DNA from: Dyadobacter luteus
GTDB taxonomy: Bacteria; Bacteroidota; Bacteroidia; Cytophagales; Spirosomataceae
Assembly (NCBI RefSeq): GCF_003383615.1
Contig: NZ_QNUL01000023.1
Span: 40,613-104,612, forward strand
DNA: 64,000 nt
Direction of reading: 5' to 3'
The notes under the pieces were generated by a model, which saw only the letters and a list, made by a program, of their open reading frames with translations, was not told where the DNA came from and did no database searches. A program made the translations under genes and the position numbers. Of this stretch, positions 45,526 to 54,385 are shown piece by piece; position 1 is the first letter of the stretch; every line of letters starts with the position of its first letter.

Positions 45526-46467
45526 ATGATCAAATCAATTTCCAAATTGGTATTTGTGTTGGCCGCTTTTGTGTCCTGTAATCAGGTGAAGGAAGTCAAT
45601 CCACAGAGGGTCACAGTACCCGACAGAGTGATTCAGCTGATTGAAAAGAGTTATGAAAATCCGAAGAATCTCGTTTTCAGTGAGGTGATCAAAGACAGGG
45701 TATGGAATGTGGATCTGGAATCCGCTTCGAAAAAATACAATGCTGCTGTGAACCCCGATAACATTATTGTATCCTATCGCCTTGCCGGAGAGCCTGTACC
45801 GGATAGTTTAAAAAATCTTCTGAATCCTTCTTCTATAGCAGGGGGAAGCTTTTCTAACTTTAAGGAGCAGGAATACAGTTGGGTTACGGAGGGGAATTAT
45901 GGAAGATGGCTATTGGCCGACTATGAATGGAATAATGAAAGTTATCTGTTTAGGTGGGGTGTTACATATCTTTCCGGGAAGAATACTTACAATCTGGAGA
46001 TGCGTCCGGTTAAATCTGAAGTGACAACTCAGGAGATCCAGGATATCCCTCAGTCCATCCGTGACTACATAGCTGGTAAGAGTTTACAGTTCTCCAATGC
46101 AACGATAACAAATACAAATGACGGAAAGCTTATTTACAATTTGAATGTTCGTTCGGGCAATACGTACTTTCAGCTTATCTTTAACAACGACCTGACGCTG
46201 GTTGCCGGCGGGGATCAGCTCACGAGTTTGTCCGGGCTAACCGATTTGCCGGTCAGTATTCAAAATTACCTGGCGCAGCCTCGTTATCAGGGATTCGGTT
46301 TTACCGGACAATTTGCCGGGATACAAAAGCGAGAGTATGATGGCGTAGTTAGCTATCACGTAGGCACTCAAAAACATAATGGAACTATGTACGGGTCACA
46401 AGCTTGGTTCATCGTTTTTGACAGCAACGGAAATCCTATCACAAGAAGTTATCTGGGATTATACTGA
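45526..46467 (+). CDS. lipoprotein with PepSY-like repeats
   Basis: 313 residues from ATG 45526, where the lipoprotein signal begins (SKLVFVLAAFVSCNQ, Cys18); the frame is open to an ATG at 45460, but the extra 22 residues precede the signal. Three segments share the pattern P..(V/I)...I.......F......DG...Y.V: VPDRVIQLIEKSYENPKNLVF, IPQSIRDYIAGKSLQFSNATI and LPVSIQNYLAQPRYQGFGF. This resembles the PepSY-like (beta-lactamase-inhibitor-like) domain of Bacteroidota. The ECF sigma gene starts 64 bp later in the same direction. Confidence 0.62.
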   Translation: MIKSISKLVFVLAAFVSCNQVKEVNPQRVTVPDRVIQLIEKSYENPKNLVFSEVIKDRVWNVDLESASKKYNAAVNPDNIIVSYRLAGEPVPDSLKNLLNPSSIAGGSFSNFKEQEYSWVTEGNYGRWLLADYEWNNESYLFRWGVTYLSGKNTYNLEMRPVKSEVTTQEIQDIPQSIRDYIAGKSLQFSNATITNTNDGKLIYNLNVRSGNTYFQLIFNNDLTLVAGGDQLTSLSGLTDLPVSIQNYLAQPRYQGFGFTGQFAGIQKREYDGVVSYHVGTQKHNGTMYGSQAWFIVFDSNGNPITRSYLGLY

Positions 46468-46531
46468 GGATCTTTGAGAAGATCAATCGTCTTTATGACA
46501 CAATCGCTCCGGCGATAATTGAACACCCCTA

Positions 46532-47128
46532 ATGAATTTGTTTAAAAAGCGTAGTACTGGTTCACTGGCCGACATCATTGAAGGATGTCGCAGGCAGGAG
46601 CGTCGTGCGCAAAATACTTTTTTTGATCACTATAAGAACAAACTAAAAGGATTGTGTTTCCGGTATGCTAAAACCGAGGCGGAGGCAGATGACATTTTGC
46701 AGGAGTCGTTTATCAAGATTTTCAAAAACATAGATCAGCTCAGGGATGCTGAATCGGTTGATGGATGGGTTAAGTCATTAGTAGTGAGAACTGCGATTAA
46801 CTATTATCACGCGACAACAAAAAAAGAGTTGCTGAGTACATCCATTGAGCTGAATGTTACTGATATAGAGCTGAACGACTCGTGCCGGATTATTGACCAA
46901 CTGGACATGGAAGTGCTGCTTAAAACGCTTAATTCTCTTCCGGATGGTTACAGAACGGTTGTGAACCTTTATCTGATTGATGGTTACACCCACCAGCAGA
47001 TTGGCGAGATGCTAGGCATATCTGAAGGAACATCGAAATCTCAGTTGCAACGGGGCAGAGTCCTGTTGATGAAAAAATTACAGAAAACCGGAATAGAGGA
47101 TTATGAATACACCGGAAGAAAATCCTGA
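46532..47128 (+). CDS. ECF RNA polymerase sigma factor
   Basis: 198 residues. Region 2 (RRAQNTFFDHYKNKLKGLCFR, EAEADDILQESFIKIFKNID) and region 4 (LNSLPDGYRTVVNLYLIDG, THQQIGEMLGISEGTSKSQL) are intact. Its last 26 bp overlap the next gene, so the two are translationally coupled as a sigma/anti-sigma pair. It is of the RpoE-like Bacteroidota class, not the SusC-linked class at 21223. Confidence 0.92.
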   Translation: MNLFKKRSTGSLADIIEGCRRQERRAQNTFFDHYKNKLKGLCFRYAKTEAEADDILQESFIKIFKNIDQLRDAESVDGWVKSLVVRTAINYYHATTKKELLSTSIELNVTDIELNDSCRIIDQLDMEVLLKTLNSLPDGYRTVVNLYLIDGYTHQQIGEMLGISEGTSKSQLQRGRVLLMKKLQKTGIEDYEYTGRKS

Positions 47129-48359
47129 CGACCAGCTGGGCAGACACCTGCGGGAAAGATTTGATGATTTTGCGCCTGAGGTGGATGAGTCGGTGCGCCG
47201 GAACATTTTTGGTTCTTCTGCAGGTATAAGTACATTTTATTATTGGGGAGCAGCAATTGTGATCGTTCTCATGGGACTGCTATATGTTCCGGAGAATCTG
47301 AAGTCAGGCGGTCATCGGGAGAAGGTATTTTCATTATCGGAGAAAAAGGAATCTGTTCGGGGAAAAGGTCAGGATTCAGTTTCAAGTAACGATATCAGAT
47401 CAAAAACGGAAAATGGTCAATCGGTATCAACTCCTACCAGAAGTAACTTTTCAGCAAATAGTAACCCGGAATTTCCATCGAAAAAAATGGAAACTGGACC
47501 AGTAAATCCAAGTCTCACTGTAGTACAACCAGTCTCACGGATTTTGGTGCCGGAGAATGAGCAAATCAATAAAACAGGATCTGGTGTTCCAGCTGCTATT
47601 TTTAATGAAAGCACAACGGTTGAAACGAAGTCAGAAGAATTATCCAAGCAGACAGAATTACATTTGCTTGACGGCAGGGATATTTTTTTTGAAAAAATAA
47701 ATCTTACCAGTGTTATCGGGATTCCTGAAGTTGATTCAATGACCCCTTCTGTTAAAAATTATTCTACTTCACCTACTGAGTGGATTTTCTCAATGGCGGC
47801 GTTGCCGACTTTTCAAATTGTCCATCTGAATTCACTGCCGGAATTGTCTTACCAGAATGTAAAATTTGCACCTGCCTTATCTGCCAGATCTATTTCTTAT
47901 AAGATTTCCGCCGGTATTGAAAAAAGGAAATTCCAGTTGCTGCTCAGTTACGGGTATCTGCGTAATTGGAATACATATGAAATTGGTAGTTCGAGAATTA
48001 AAGTTGACAGACAGGACGATCAGGGATATACTGCCTTGCCGATAGGGGAGTTGCATAAGATTGATGAGAAGTTGCATTTGCTTGGGTTATCGGTAAGAAG
48101 AACTTTGCTGCTTCCCGACAACTTTGCAAAGCTTAATCGTGCAACATTAGGAGCAGAATACACACGTGTATGGCCAACGGGACAAAATATGTATTGGGCT
48201 AATGCAGGAATAGCAAGGCAGATAGTTGATACACAGCACAGCAGGATTCAGATTGGCCCTTACGCTCAATATAGTTTTTCAAAACGGTCAGTTGGGGCAC
48301 ATACCTGGAAGTCTCAGCCATATCAGGTGGGGCTGTCTGTTGAGGTCAGGTTCAAATGA
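47103..48359 (+). CDS. candidate dual-membrane-spanning anti-sigma factor (TM helix plus C-terminal outer-membrane barrel)
   Basis: 418 residues. A short acidic cytoplasmic part (LGRHLRERFDDFAPEVDESV) is followed by one membrane helix (about 45-62, WGAAIVIVLMGLLYV). Next comes a long Ser/Thr/Asn/Lys-rich disordered linker (about 65-225), then a region of alternating strands (ISYKISAGIEKRKFQLLLSYG, HLLGLSVRRTLLL, RATLGAEYTRVW, RIQIGPYAQYSF) ending YQVGLSVEVRFK as outer-membrane barrels do. Such proteins (Dma) in Bacteroides thetaiotaomicron cross both membranes and control an ECF sigma factor. The assignment rests on topology and the overlap with the sigma gene. Confidence 0.65.
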   Translation: MNTPEENPDDQLGRHLRERFDDFAPEVDESVRRNIFGSSAGISTFYYWGAAIVIVLMGLLYVPENLKSGGHREKVFSLSEKKESVRGKGQDSVSSNDIRSKTENGQSVSTPTRSNFSANSNPEFPSKKMETGPVNPSLTVVQPVSRILVPENEQINKTGSGVPAAIFNESTTVETKSEELSKQTELHLLDGRDIFFEKINLTSVIGIPEVDSMTPSVKNYSTSPTEWIFSMAALPTFQIVHLNSLPELSYQNVKFAPALSARSISYKISAGIEKRKFQLLLSYGYLRNWNTYEIGSSRIKVDRQDDQGYTALPIGELHKIDEKLHLLGLSVRRTLLLPDNFAKLNRATLGAEYTRVWPTGQNMYWANAGIARQIVDTQHSRIQIGPYAQYSFSKRSVGAHTWKSQPYQVGLSVEVRFK

Positions 48360-48366
48360 GGTAGCA

Positions 48367-49071
48367 TTATTTATGTAAAGACCGCAATGCATTCCTGATT
48401 ATTTCCGCAGATTGATGCAAACGTGTGACATCAAAGCGATAAGCCGGTCCCGATAGACCGATTACCGCTACCACGCGCCCGGAACACAGGTAGGGCACAG
48501 CTACACAGTGAAGTTCTTTTTCATATTCTTCTAAATCAAGTGCATATCCATTGGCTACTATTTGGGAAAGTTCAACCTGCTGTTTCGTGATTGTTTCCGG
48601 GTCAAGATTACGTTGGATAACACCTGCCAGTTGAGGCGAATAAGCCATAAATAGCTTTCCAATGGCAGTGTGCTGCATTTCATATTCCCGTCCCATATCC
48701 AGCGAGATCCTAATCGTACGGTTAGGCTCGCAAATCCACTCGTACCGAAAATAACTTCCCATTTGCACAGCCAGGTAAGCCGTTTCGCCGGTCTGTTCAG
48801 CAAGCGTTTCCAACAGCGGCTTGAAGTCGCTACGAAGCTTATGAATGGACGCTCTGGAAAAGTCGAGGGTATTTATTTTAGCTGTAAGTCTGTAACGAGG
48901 CGTGAGCTCGTCCTGTTCGATATAGCCGAGTTGCTTAAGGCTGGCAAGAAAATTATGTACAGTGGTTGGTTGAATGCACAGCGCTTCAGCTATATCCTGT
49001 AGCCTGACCAGGTTTCCATTCGCGGCCATGTATTCAAGGATATCAAACGTTTTCTTTACTGATTGTATCAT
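48367..49071 (-). CDS. IclR family transcriptional regulator
   Basis: 234 residues. N-terminal winged helix (VKKTFDILEYMAANGNLVRL, IAEALCIQPTTVHNFLASLKQLGYIEQ in two parts) and C-terminal IclR effector domain (TAYLAVQMGSYF, MQHTAIGKLFMAYS, ELHCVAVPYLCSGRVVAVIGLSGP). Divergent from an aldo/keto reductase gene with interleaved inverted repeats between them, so it probably controls that gene and itself in response to a small molecule. Confidence 0.9.
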   Translation of the reverse strand: MIQSVKKTFDILEYMAANGNLVRLQDIAEALCIQPTTVHNFLASLKQLGYIEQDELTPRYRLTAKINTLDFSRASIHKLRSDFKPLLETLAEQTGETAYLAVQMGSYFRYEWICEPNRTIRISLDMGREYEMQHTAIGKLFMAYSPQLAGVIQRNLDPETITKQQVELSQIVANGYALDLEEYEKELHCVAVPYLCSGRVVAVIGLSGPAYRFDVTRLHQSAEIIRNALRSLHK

Positions 49072-49095
49072 TTATTCAACATTGCTGAAGTTTTT

Positions 49096-49148
49096 ACTAT
49101 TTCACACATGTAAATGTAGTTTATATTCAAAAATAGTACACATTTACA
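49096..49148. promoter_or_regulatory. operator candidate for the IclR-type regulator
   Basis: Two interleaved inverted repeats: ACTATTT (49096-49102) with AAATAGT (49131-49137), and TGTAAATGT (49109-49117) with ACATTTACA (49140-49148). Both pairs are perfect and lie between the divergent IclR and reductase start codons. Confidence 0.5.
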
Positions 49149-49225
49149 CCTGATACAAGTAAAGGCAGCACATCAATGATGCTTCCCAGTCTGAACAGCT
49201 TAAGCTTCAATAAAATTTAATTAAA

Positions 49226-50176
49226 ATGAAAAAAGTAAAATTAGGACAAACAGATCTTCACATCGCACCTGTGAATTTGGGTGGTAATGTGTTTGGATGG
49301 ACGCTCAACGAAAAACAATCATTTGAAATTCTGGATGCGTTTGCTGATTCGGGATTCAACTTCATCGACACAGCGGATACTTACTCGTTTTGGGCAGAAG
49401 GTAACAGTGGCGGTGAATCAGAAACCATTATCGGCAAGTGGTTCAAGGAACGTGGTAACCGCTCCGATATCGTACTCGCAACGAAAGTAGGATTTGAAAA
49501 CGGTATCAGACCGGCAGATGTGAGCAAAGCAACCATCCTGAAAACAGTCGAGGAATCTTTAAAAAGACTTCAGACGGATTACATAGATTTGTACTATACG
49601 CATAAGGATGACGGAAAAACTCCTGTAGATGAAACGCTTGAAGCGCATCACCAGCTGGTGAAAGAGGGCAAAGTACGTGTGATTGGTGCATCGAATCTGA
49701 GCCCGGAGAATCTGATTGCATCTTTGGAATATTCGAAAGAGAAAAGTGCCTCGTCCTATCAGGTTTACCAACCGTTGTATAATCTTGTAGAGAGAAAAGA
49801 ATTTGAAACGGATTATGCGCCAATTGTAGCGAAGTACGATCTGGCCGTGCTACCTTATTATTCACTGGCGTCCGGATTTTTGACGGGTAAATACCGTTCG
49901 GAGGCAGATCTTGGAAAGAGCCCAAGGGGTGGAGGAGCTAAAAGTTATCTAAATCCGAAAGGACTGGCAGTTTTGGCAGCACTCGACAACGTAGCTGAAA
50001 AGCATAATTCTACACCTGCGACAATTGCTTTGGCCTGGCTGCTTACGCGTCCCAATGTGGCTGCACCGATTGCAAGTGCTACGTCAACGGATCAGCTAAA
50101 AACCATTACAGCTGCAGCAGAGATTACTTTGGACGAGCAGGACGTTGCTTCGCTGAATGAAGCGAGTAGTTACTAA
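49226..50176 (+). CDS. aldo/keto reductase
   Basis: 316 residues, NADPH-dependent (beta/alpha)8 barrel. Tetrad: Asp and Tyr in FIDTADTYSFW (about 48-58), Lys in IVLATKVGF and His in DLYYTHKDDGKTP. The GASNLSPENLIASLEYSK and YQPLYNLVERKEFE blocks and the C-terminal cofactor region (ALAWLLTRPNVAAPIASAT) place it in the YajO/YghZ-like group. The substrate is unknown; expression is probably set by the divergent IclR-type regulator. Confidence 0.92.
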   Translation: MKKVKLGQTDLHIAPVNLGGNVFGWTLNEKQSFEILDAFADSGFNFIDTADTYSFWAEGNSGGESETIIGKWFKERGNRSDIVLATKVGFENGIRPADVSKATILKTVEESLKRLQTDYIDLYYTHKDDGKTPVDETLEAHHQLVKEGKVRVIGASNLSPENLIASLEYSKEKSASSYQVYQPLYNLVERKEFETDYAPIVAKYDLAVLPYYSLASGFLTGKYRSEADLGKSPRGGGAKSYLNPKGLAVLAALDNVAEKHNSTPATIALAWLLTRPNVAAPIASATSTDQLKTITAAAEITLDEQDVASLNEASSY

Positions 50177-50202
50177 AATCCGGCCCAGATTATAAGATTG
50201 AT

Positions 50203-50235
50203 GAGATGTGTCTCCTAAGGAGGTACATCTCTTTA
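50203..50235. terminator. hairpin between the reductase and regulator genes
   Basis: GAGATGTGTCTCC (50203-50215) pairs with GGAGGTACATCTC (50219-50231) with two mismatches and a TAA loop, between convergent genes. It may close the eight-gene minus-strand run. Confidence 0.65.
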
Positions 50236-50241
50236 GTCAAC

Positions 50242-50865
50242 TTAATTCATTAACCCGAAATCAGTTGCCATTTTAATGACCGTTGCCGTGTTGGGAACGC
50301 CAAATTTCTCCATCAGGTTTTTCCGGTGGCTCTCCACGGTATGTGTACTGATAAATAATGCCGATGCGATCTGTTGGGTTGTATAACCTTTCCCTATCAG
50401 TTGAAGAATCTCTTTTTCACGGCGGGTCAGGCGGGGGATTTCCTTTAAATCATTACTTTCATTGTTGCTTAATACCTTTTGTGATCCCTGGCAGAGAAAT
50501 ATCTGTCCGTCCATAGCAGCATGCAGAGCCCCGATAATGTCGTCACCGATTGCATTTTTCAGTACATATGCACTGGCTCCGCTTTGTAACATTCCCATAA
50601 TGACTGTTTTCTCATTGTGTACGCTTAATGCTACAATTTTGACTTGCGGGTGTTTCTGTTTGACTTTCTGACAAAGGGCTATTCCGTTGATGTCAGGCAG
50701 GTTCACGTCCATGAGCATGGCGTCAGGCACATTAGAGTCAATGGCTTCAATCATGGGTTCGCCAAGGTCGTACATACCCGTAACTTCTATCTCGGGTCTT
50801 GTTTCGAGCAGGTTCTTCAAGCCGTTCAAAACAATGGGGTGGTCGTCTATGATAAATACTTTCAT
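50242..50865 (-). CDS. NarL/FixJ-type (LuxR HTH) response regulator
   Basis: 207 residues. Receiver with acidic pair in IIDDHPIVLNGL, phospho-Asp in AMLMDVNLPDINGI and Lys in YVLKNAIGDD; LuxR-type helix-turn-helix LTRREKEILQLIGKGYTTQQ and IASALFISTHTVESHRKNLM. It starts 3 bp after the TPR sensor kinase stop and is its cognate regulator. It is the last gene of an eight-gene co-directional run starting at 57089, so it may control the envelope genes in front of it. Confidence 0.93.
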   Translation of the reverse strand: MKVFIIDDHPIVLNGLKNLLETRPEIEVTGMYDLGEPMIEAIDSNVPDAMLMDVNLPDINGIALCQKVKQKHPQVKIVALSVHNEKTVIMGMLQSGASAYVLKNAIGDDIIGALHAAMDGQIFLCQGSQKVLSNNESNDLKEIPRLTRREKEILQLIGKGYTTQQIASALFISTHTVESHRKNLMEKFGVPNTATVIKMATDFGLMN

Positions 50866-50868
50866 AAG

Positions 50869-52863
50869 CTATATACTGCATTCTACGGTAACGGTGGTGC
50901 CACTACCCGGCGTTGATTGGATATCAAATGATGCGTTCAAAAAATCTGCTCTGGCTTTTACATTGGTCAGGCCGGCTCCATTCTTTGTGTTGGGTTTGGT
51001 AGTATCAAATCCCTTACCGTCGTCCTCCACAGTGACAAAAAGATTTTCCCCGCTCTGCTGGATGATCACCAGAATCTGAGATGCCGATGCATGTTTAAGT
51101 GCATTGTTGACCAGCTCCTGAATGATCCGATAGAGCACCACCTGTTTTTCCTGTGGTAACGTACCTTTGTAGTTGAATACCTGGCATACCATATTGACGC
51201 CCGTTTCTTTCAGGTTTTTGCAAAATTCTTTGGTGGCTTCCGCCAGACCGTATTTCATCAGAATTTCAGGCATCAGACTTCGTGCAATTCGGCGCAATTC
51301 GTTTACTGCATCATCAAGATGCGATAAAGTACGTGTGATACCTTCATTGACTTGTGGAAAGGGTTGACGGGAAACTTGCGAAAGCTCTATTTTGATGCTG
51401 CTCAAAAGTCCTCCCAATCCATCGTGCAGGTCCCTGGCGAGGCGGGTGCGTTCCTGCTCCTGACCTTCAAGCATGGCGGAAAGCATCGAAATACGGTGGT
51501 CCTGCTTTATTTTTTGCACTTCAAGTTCATGTAATTGCTGTTGCTGCTGCCACAATCGTTTATTGTTTCTGTAAAACAAAAGTACCAGAATCGTGACAGC
51601 TGCAAGAAAGAGGCAAACAACGGCTAATAACCAGTTCACAAGTTTATTATTCTTGATGGTCAATACAGCTTTTTCGTTTTTTGCCTGTAGCTGATAAATC
51701 TGTTTTTCTTTTTCGGCCGACTGATACTTCGTTTCTACCTCGGTAATATCTGCTTTGACTCGTTCTTCATTGGCGCTATCGGCTAGTACGGAATATTTGT
51801 GCAGCCAGTTGTAAGCCGATCGCATATCACCAAGCTTCTCCGACGTTTGTGCCAGTTCATAATAGTAGAGCATCCTGTTTTTGTGATGCGGATACACTTC
51901 CTCCTGCGCCGCCAAATCTTTCAGGAGTTGAAAAGCTTTTTTATAATCACCCATCGCTTTGTAGGTGAAATATTTCTGCAGGGTAATGCTATGGACATCG
52001 TAGGGACGTTTAAGCTTTGCTGCAAGTGCGATACCTTTATTGAAACTCTTTAAAGCCGAAGTAAATTGTTTGAGTCTGGAATAATACATGCCTTCTACCA
52101 TGTATAAGTCGGTCAGGTAGGCAGACTCCGGATCAACCGAAAGGATCGCCAGCGCGCTGTCAAGCATGGGCTTCACAGGCGGGTAGTCTTTAAGATAAAT
52201 ATAGTTTTTGGCTCCGAAAACATACGCATCTACGAGCTCCAATGACCGGGAGCCCGAAGCCTCCAGAATGGAAATGGCTTGTCTGAAGTATTTCTCAGCC
52301 TTGGTATAATCCAGCTGGTTTGAAAAAATGATTCCGAGATTCTGATAATTTCTCGCCACTCTGATACTGTCTCCTGCTTGCACAGCCAACGGTATAGATT
52401 GATTGATCAGTACTTCCACGTACTTTTTTTCATTATCCTGTCTTTGATAAAGTGCCCCGTAATTAGCCCAGCTACGGGAACGGTAAATGAGCGCTTCTTT
52501 TGTTTTGAAGTTTCTTAACAGACGTTCGGCTTGCAGATATTGAGCCTGACTTTTGGCATAGTCGAATTCAAAAAAGACACCTGCGCGGTAGAAGTGGGTA
52601 AGTGCCTGATAATAGGGGTGTCTTTTAGCGTAGGTAGCGGCCTGATCTACATATTTAAATGCAAGGGAGGTATCTTTATCACTGTAATGATCGGACAACA
52701 GAAAAAGTGTTTCTATCCGCGCCGTATCCGATGCGTTGCTTTTCAACGAAGCGCGAAGGCTATCGGCATATGAAACGCCACCAACCGGACTTTGTGCAAA
52801 GGCCGGTTGGAAATGCGTCAGTATAAACGCAATAATGATCCAGAATTGAGTTCTATGTTTCAA
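50869..52863 (-). CDS. TPR-containing sensor histidine kinase (HisKA_3)
   Basis: 664 residues. Signal or first membrane segment (FWIIIAFILTHFQPAFA), a periplasmic TPR superhelix (about 40-370: ARNYQNLGIIFSNQLDYTKAE, ALKSFNKGIALAAKLKRP, AQTSEKLGDMRSAYNWLHKY), a membrane helix (about 405-430), a coiled coil, the NarL-type phospho-acceptor (ERTRLARDLHDGLGGLLSSI) and HATPase (QELVNNALKHASASQ, VEDDGKGFD, GAGLTNVKARADF). The TPR sensor should read a protein partner in the periplasm. It follows the S41 protease gene by 44 bp. Confidence 0.92.
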   Translation of the reverse strand: MKHRTQFWIIIAFILTHFQPAFAQSPVGGVSYADSLRASLKSNASDTARIETLFLLSDHYSDKDTSLAFKYVDQAATYAKRHPYYQALTHFYRAGVFFEFDYAKSQAQYLQAERLLRNFKTKEALIYRSRSWANYGALYQRQDNEKKYVEVLINQSIPLAVQAGDSIRVARNYQNLGIIFSNQLDYTKAEKYFRQAISILEASGSRSLELVDAYVFGAKNYIYLKDYPPVKPMLDSALAILSVDPESAYLTDLYMVEGMYYSRLKQFTSALKSFNKGIALAAKLKRPYDVHSITLQKYFTYKAMGDYKKAFQLLKDLAAQEEVYPHHKNRMLYYYELAQTSEKLGDMRSAYNWLHKYSVLADSANEERVKADITEVETKYQSAEKEKQIYQLQAKNEKAVLTIKNNKLVNWLLAVVCLFLAAVTILVLLFYRNNKRLWQQQQQLHELEVQKIKQDHRISMLSAMLEGQEQERTRLARDLHDGLGGLLSSIKIELSQVSRQPFPQVNEGITRTLSHLDDAVNELRRIARSLMPEILMKYGLAEATKEFCKNLKETGVNMVCQVFNYKGTLPQEKQVVLYRIIQELVNNALKHASASQILVIIQQSGENLFVTVEDDGKGFDTTKPNTKNGAGLTNVKARADFLNASFDIQSTPGSGTTVTVECSI

Positions 52864-52907
52864 GGTCTGTCATTTTTTAATAGACATAAGCTTTATTCGA
52901 ACAAATA

Positions 52908-54350
52908 TCATAAATCTGTTTTTTGAGGTAACTGAACATCTTTGATCATCTGTTCATTCCAGACCGACGGCGAATCTCTCAGTGGTTTTTCGGAAACCAG
53001 TTGACTTGTTACAGGCGTCGACAATCTTGCGTTTGGCGTGGTCTGGATGCCCATTTCGCGCAAAGCAACATTCAAAAGTGTTTCGTTTTCATCACCAAAT
53101 GCTTTGTAAGGCAACTGGTTGTCCTGCACGGCCCTGTCGGCACTTATGCCTTCTGAGGTGCCGTAGTCGGAATCTCCGCTTGCATTTACCGTTTGTCCAA
53201 GCATGATGTAAATTCCATATTTCCAGCGTTTTTTATCATCTCCGATCAAAGTACCGAACAGATTTTTACCTGCAGTATGATCTCCGATAGTCACCACGTT
53301 CATGTGTGGACGCAGCCCATTGATGATCAATTCGCTGGCAGAGGCAGTTCCTTGCGACGTCAATACAAATATCCTGCCCAATTGTGCCCCGATGTTACTT
53401 TGTTCATTAGAGAACTTATAGGTGAGTGCATCTGCTCCGTTCTTTTCCTGCCAGTATTTAATGTACTTGTCATTCCATTGTTCTTTGTAGAAAATCTTGG
53501 AAGCGCTGTAGTTACTGACAATCAGCGAGCCAAGAGTTACTGCAGAGCTCATGTAGCCACCACCGTTGAGTCTCAGATCAAGGACGAGTTCATTCACTCC
53601 GGCTGATTTAAAATCGGCAAAAATGCTTCTGAGTTCGTTGTCATACAGTTCTTTGTTCGCGTCCGTGCCGGGTACAAATTGGGTGTAGACTAAATAACCC
53701 ACTTTTTTGTTTCCCTTGGTAATAATCTTCGAATAGGCGATAGGGTTTTCAGTTACTTCAGCTTTGGTAAGGCTAATTGTTTTACTGTCATCCGTCTGAA
53801 CGACACCATCATTCACAGCACCCAGGTTCACCTTAATGGTTTCAGAACCGCCCAAAAGATTTACATAATTGTTTTCAGTCAGTGCTGTACCGTTCACTTT
53901 GGTGATCACATCACCACGTTTCAGTCCTGCTTTTTCTGCCGGACTTGTTTTTGAAACGTGGCTGAGAAATGCTCCGACGTTAGTTTTGGAAGCATCAGTG
54001 TAAGCCATCATATAATGGATTCCGAATACCTTACTTACCCCATTGAACTGCTTTTGTACGGCATCTATATCATCGGTGATCATTGAAAAACGATCATGGG
54101 TTTGTCTGCGGTATACCAATTTTTCAAAGTAATTGCCTGGTTCTTCAGACAAATCCGTAGCACTTTTGGCAGGCATCTGATCATACCAGAAATAACCATC
54201 GTTCATTATCTGATAAGTCCAGTCGTTGACAGACTGTTTGTTTACATTCAGGTTGCCTCCCAGCGTATTGATGTCATCCGGATCGCAGGAGGCGGAAATA
54301 AATAGAAGTGCGAGGAAAAATAGCGGATTGAATTTTTGAAGTGTTTTCAT
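52908..54350 (-). CDS. S41 (C-terminal processing) peptidase lipoprotein with PDZ domain
   Basis: 480 residues. Lipobox ALLFISASCDPDD (Cys22). An N-terminal helical cap (WTYQIMNDGYFWYDQMP) precedes a PDZ domain (TSPAEKAGLKRGDVITKVNG, about 135-155) and the S41 core: VGYLVYTQFVPGTD, LVLDLRLNGGGYMSSAV, the nucleophile Ser in TSQGTASASELI (about 340) and the general-base Lys in GDHTAGKNLFG. It is anchored in the envelope and would trim or degrade exported proteins. It sits 35 bp after the TolQ-like gene, linking proteolysis to the proton-channel module. Confidence 0.92.
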   Translation of the reverse strand: MKTLQKFNPLFFLALLFISASCDPDDINTLGGNLNVNKQSVNDWTYQIMNDGYFWYDQMPAKSATDLSEEPGNYFEKLVYRRQTHDRFSMITDDIDAVQKQFNGVSKVFGIHYMMAYTDASKTNVGAFLSHVSKTSPAEKAGLKRGDVITKVNGTALTENNYVNLLGGSETIKVNLGAVNDGVVQTDDSKTISLTKAEVTENPIAYSKIITKGNKKVGYLVYTQFVPGTDANKELYDNELRSIFADFKSAGVNELVLDLRLNGGGYMSSAVTLGSLIVSNYSASKIFYKEQWNDKYIKYWQEKNGADALTYKFSNEQSNIGAQLGRIFVLTSQGTASASELIINGLRPHMNVVTIGDHTAGKNLFGTLIGDDKKRWKYGIYIMLGQTVNASGDSDYGTSEGISADRAVQDNQLPYKAFGDENETLLNVALREMGIQTTPNARLSTPVTSQLVSEKPLRDSPSVWNEQMIKDVQLPQKTDL

Positions 54351-54385
54351 GATTTCCGGCTAAAAGGTGAAGAAATGTGTGCTGA

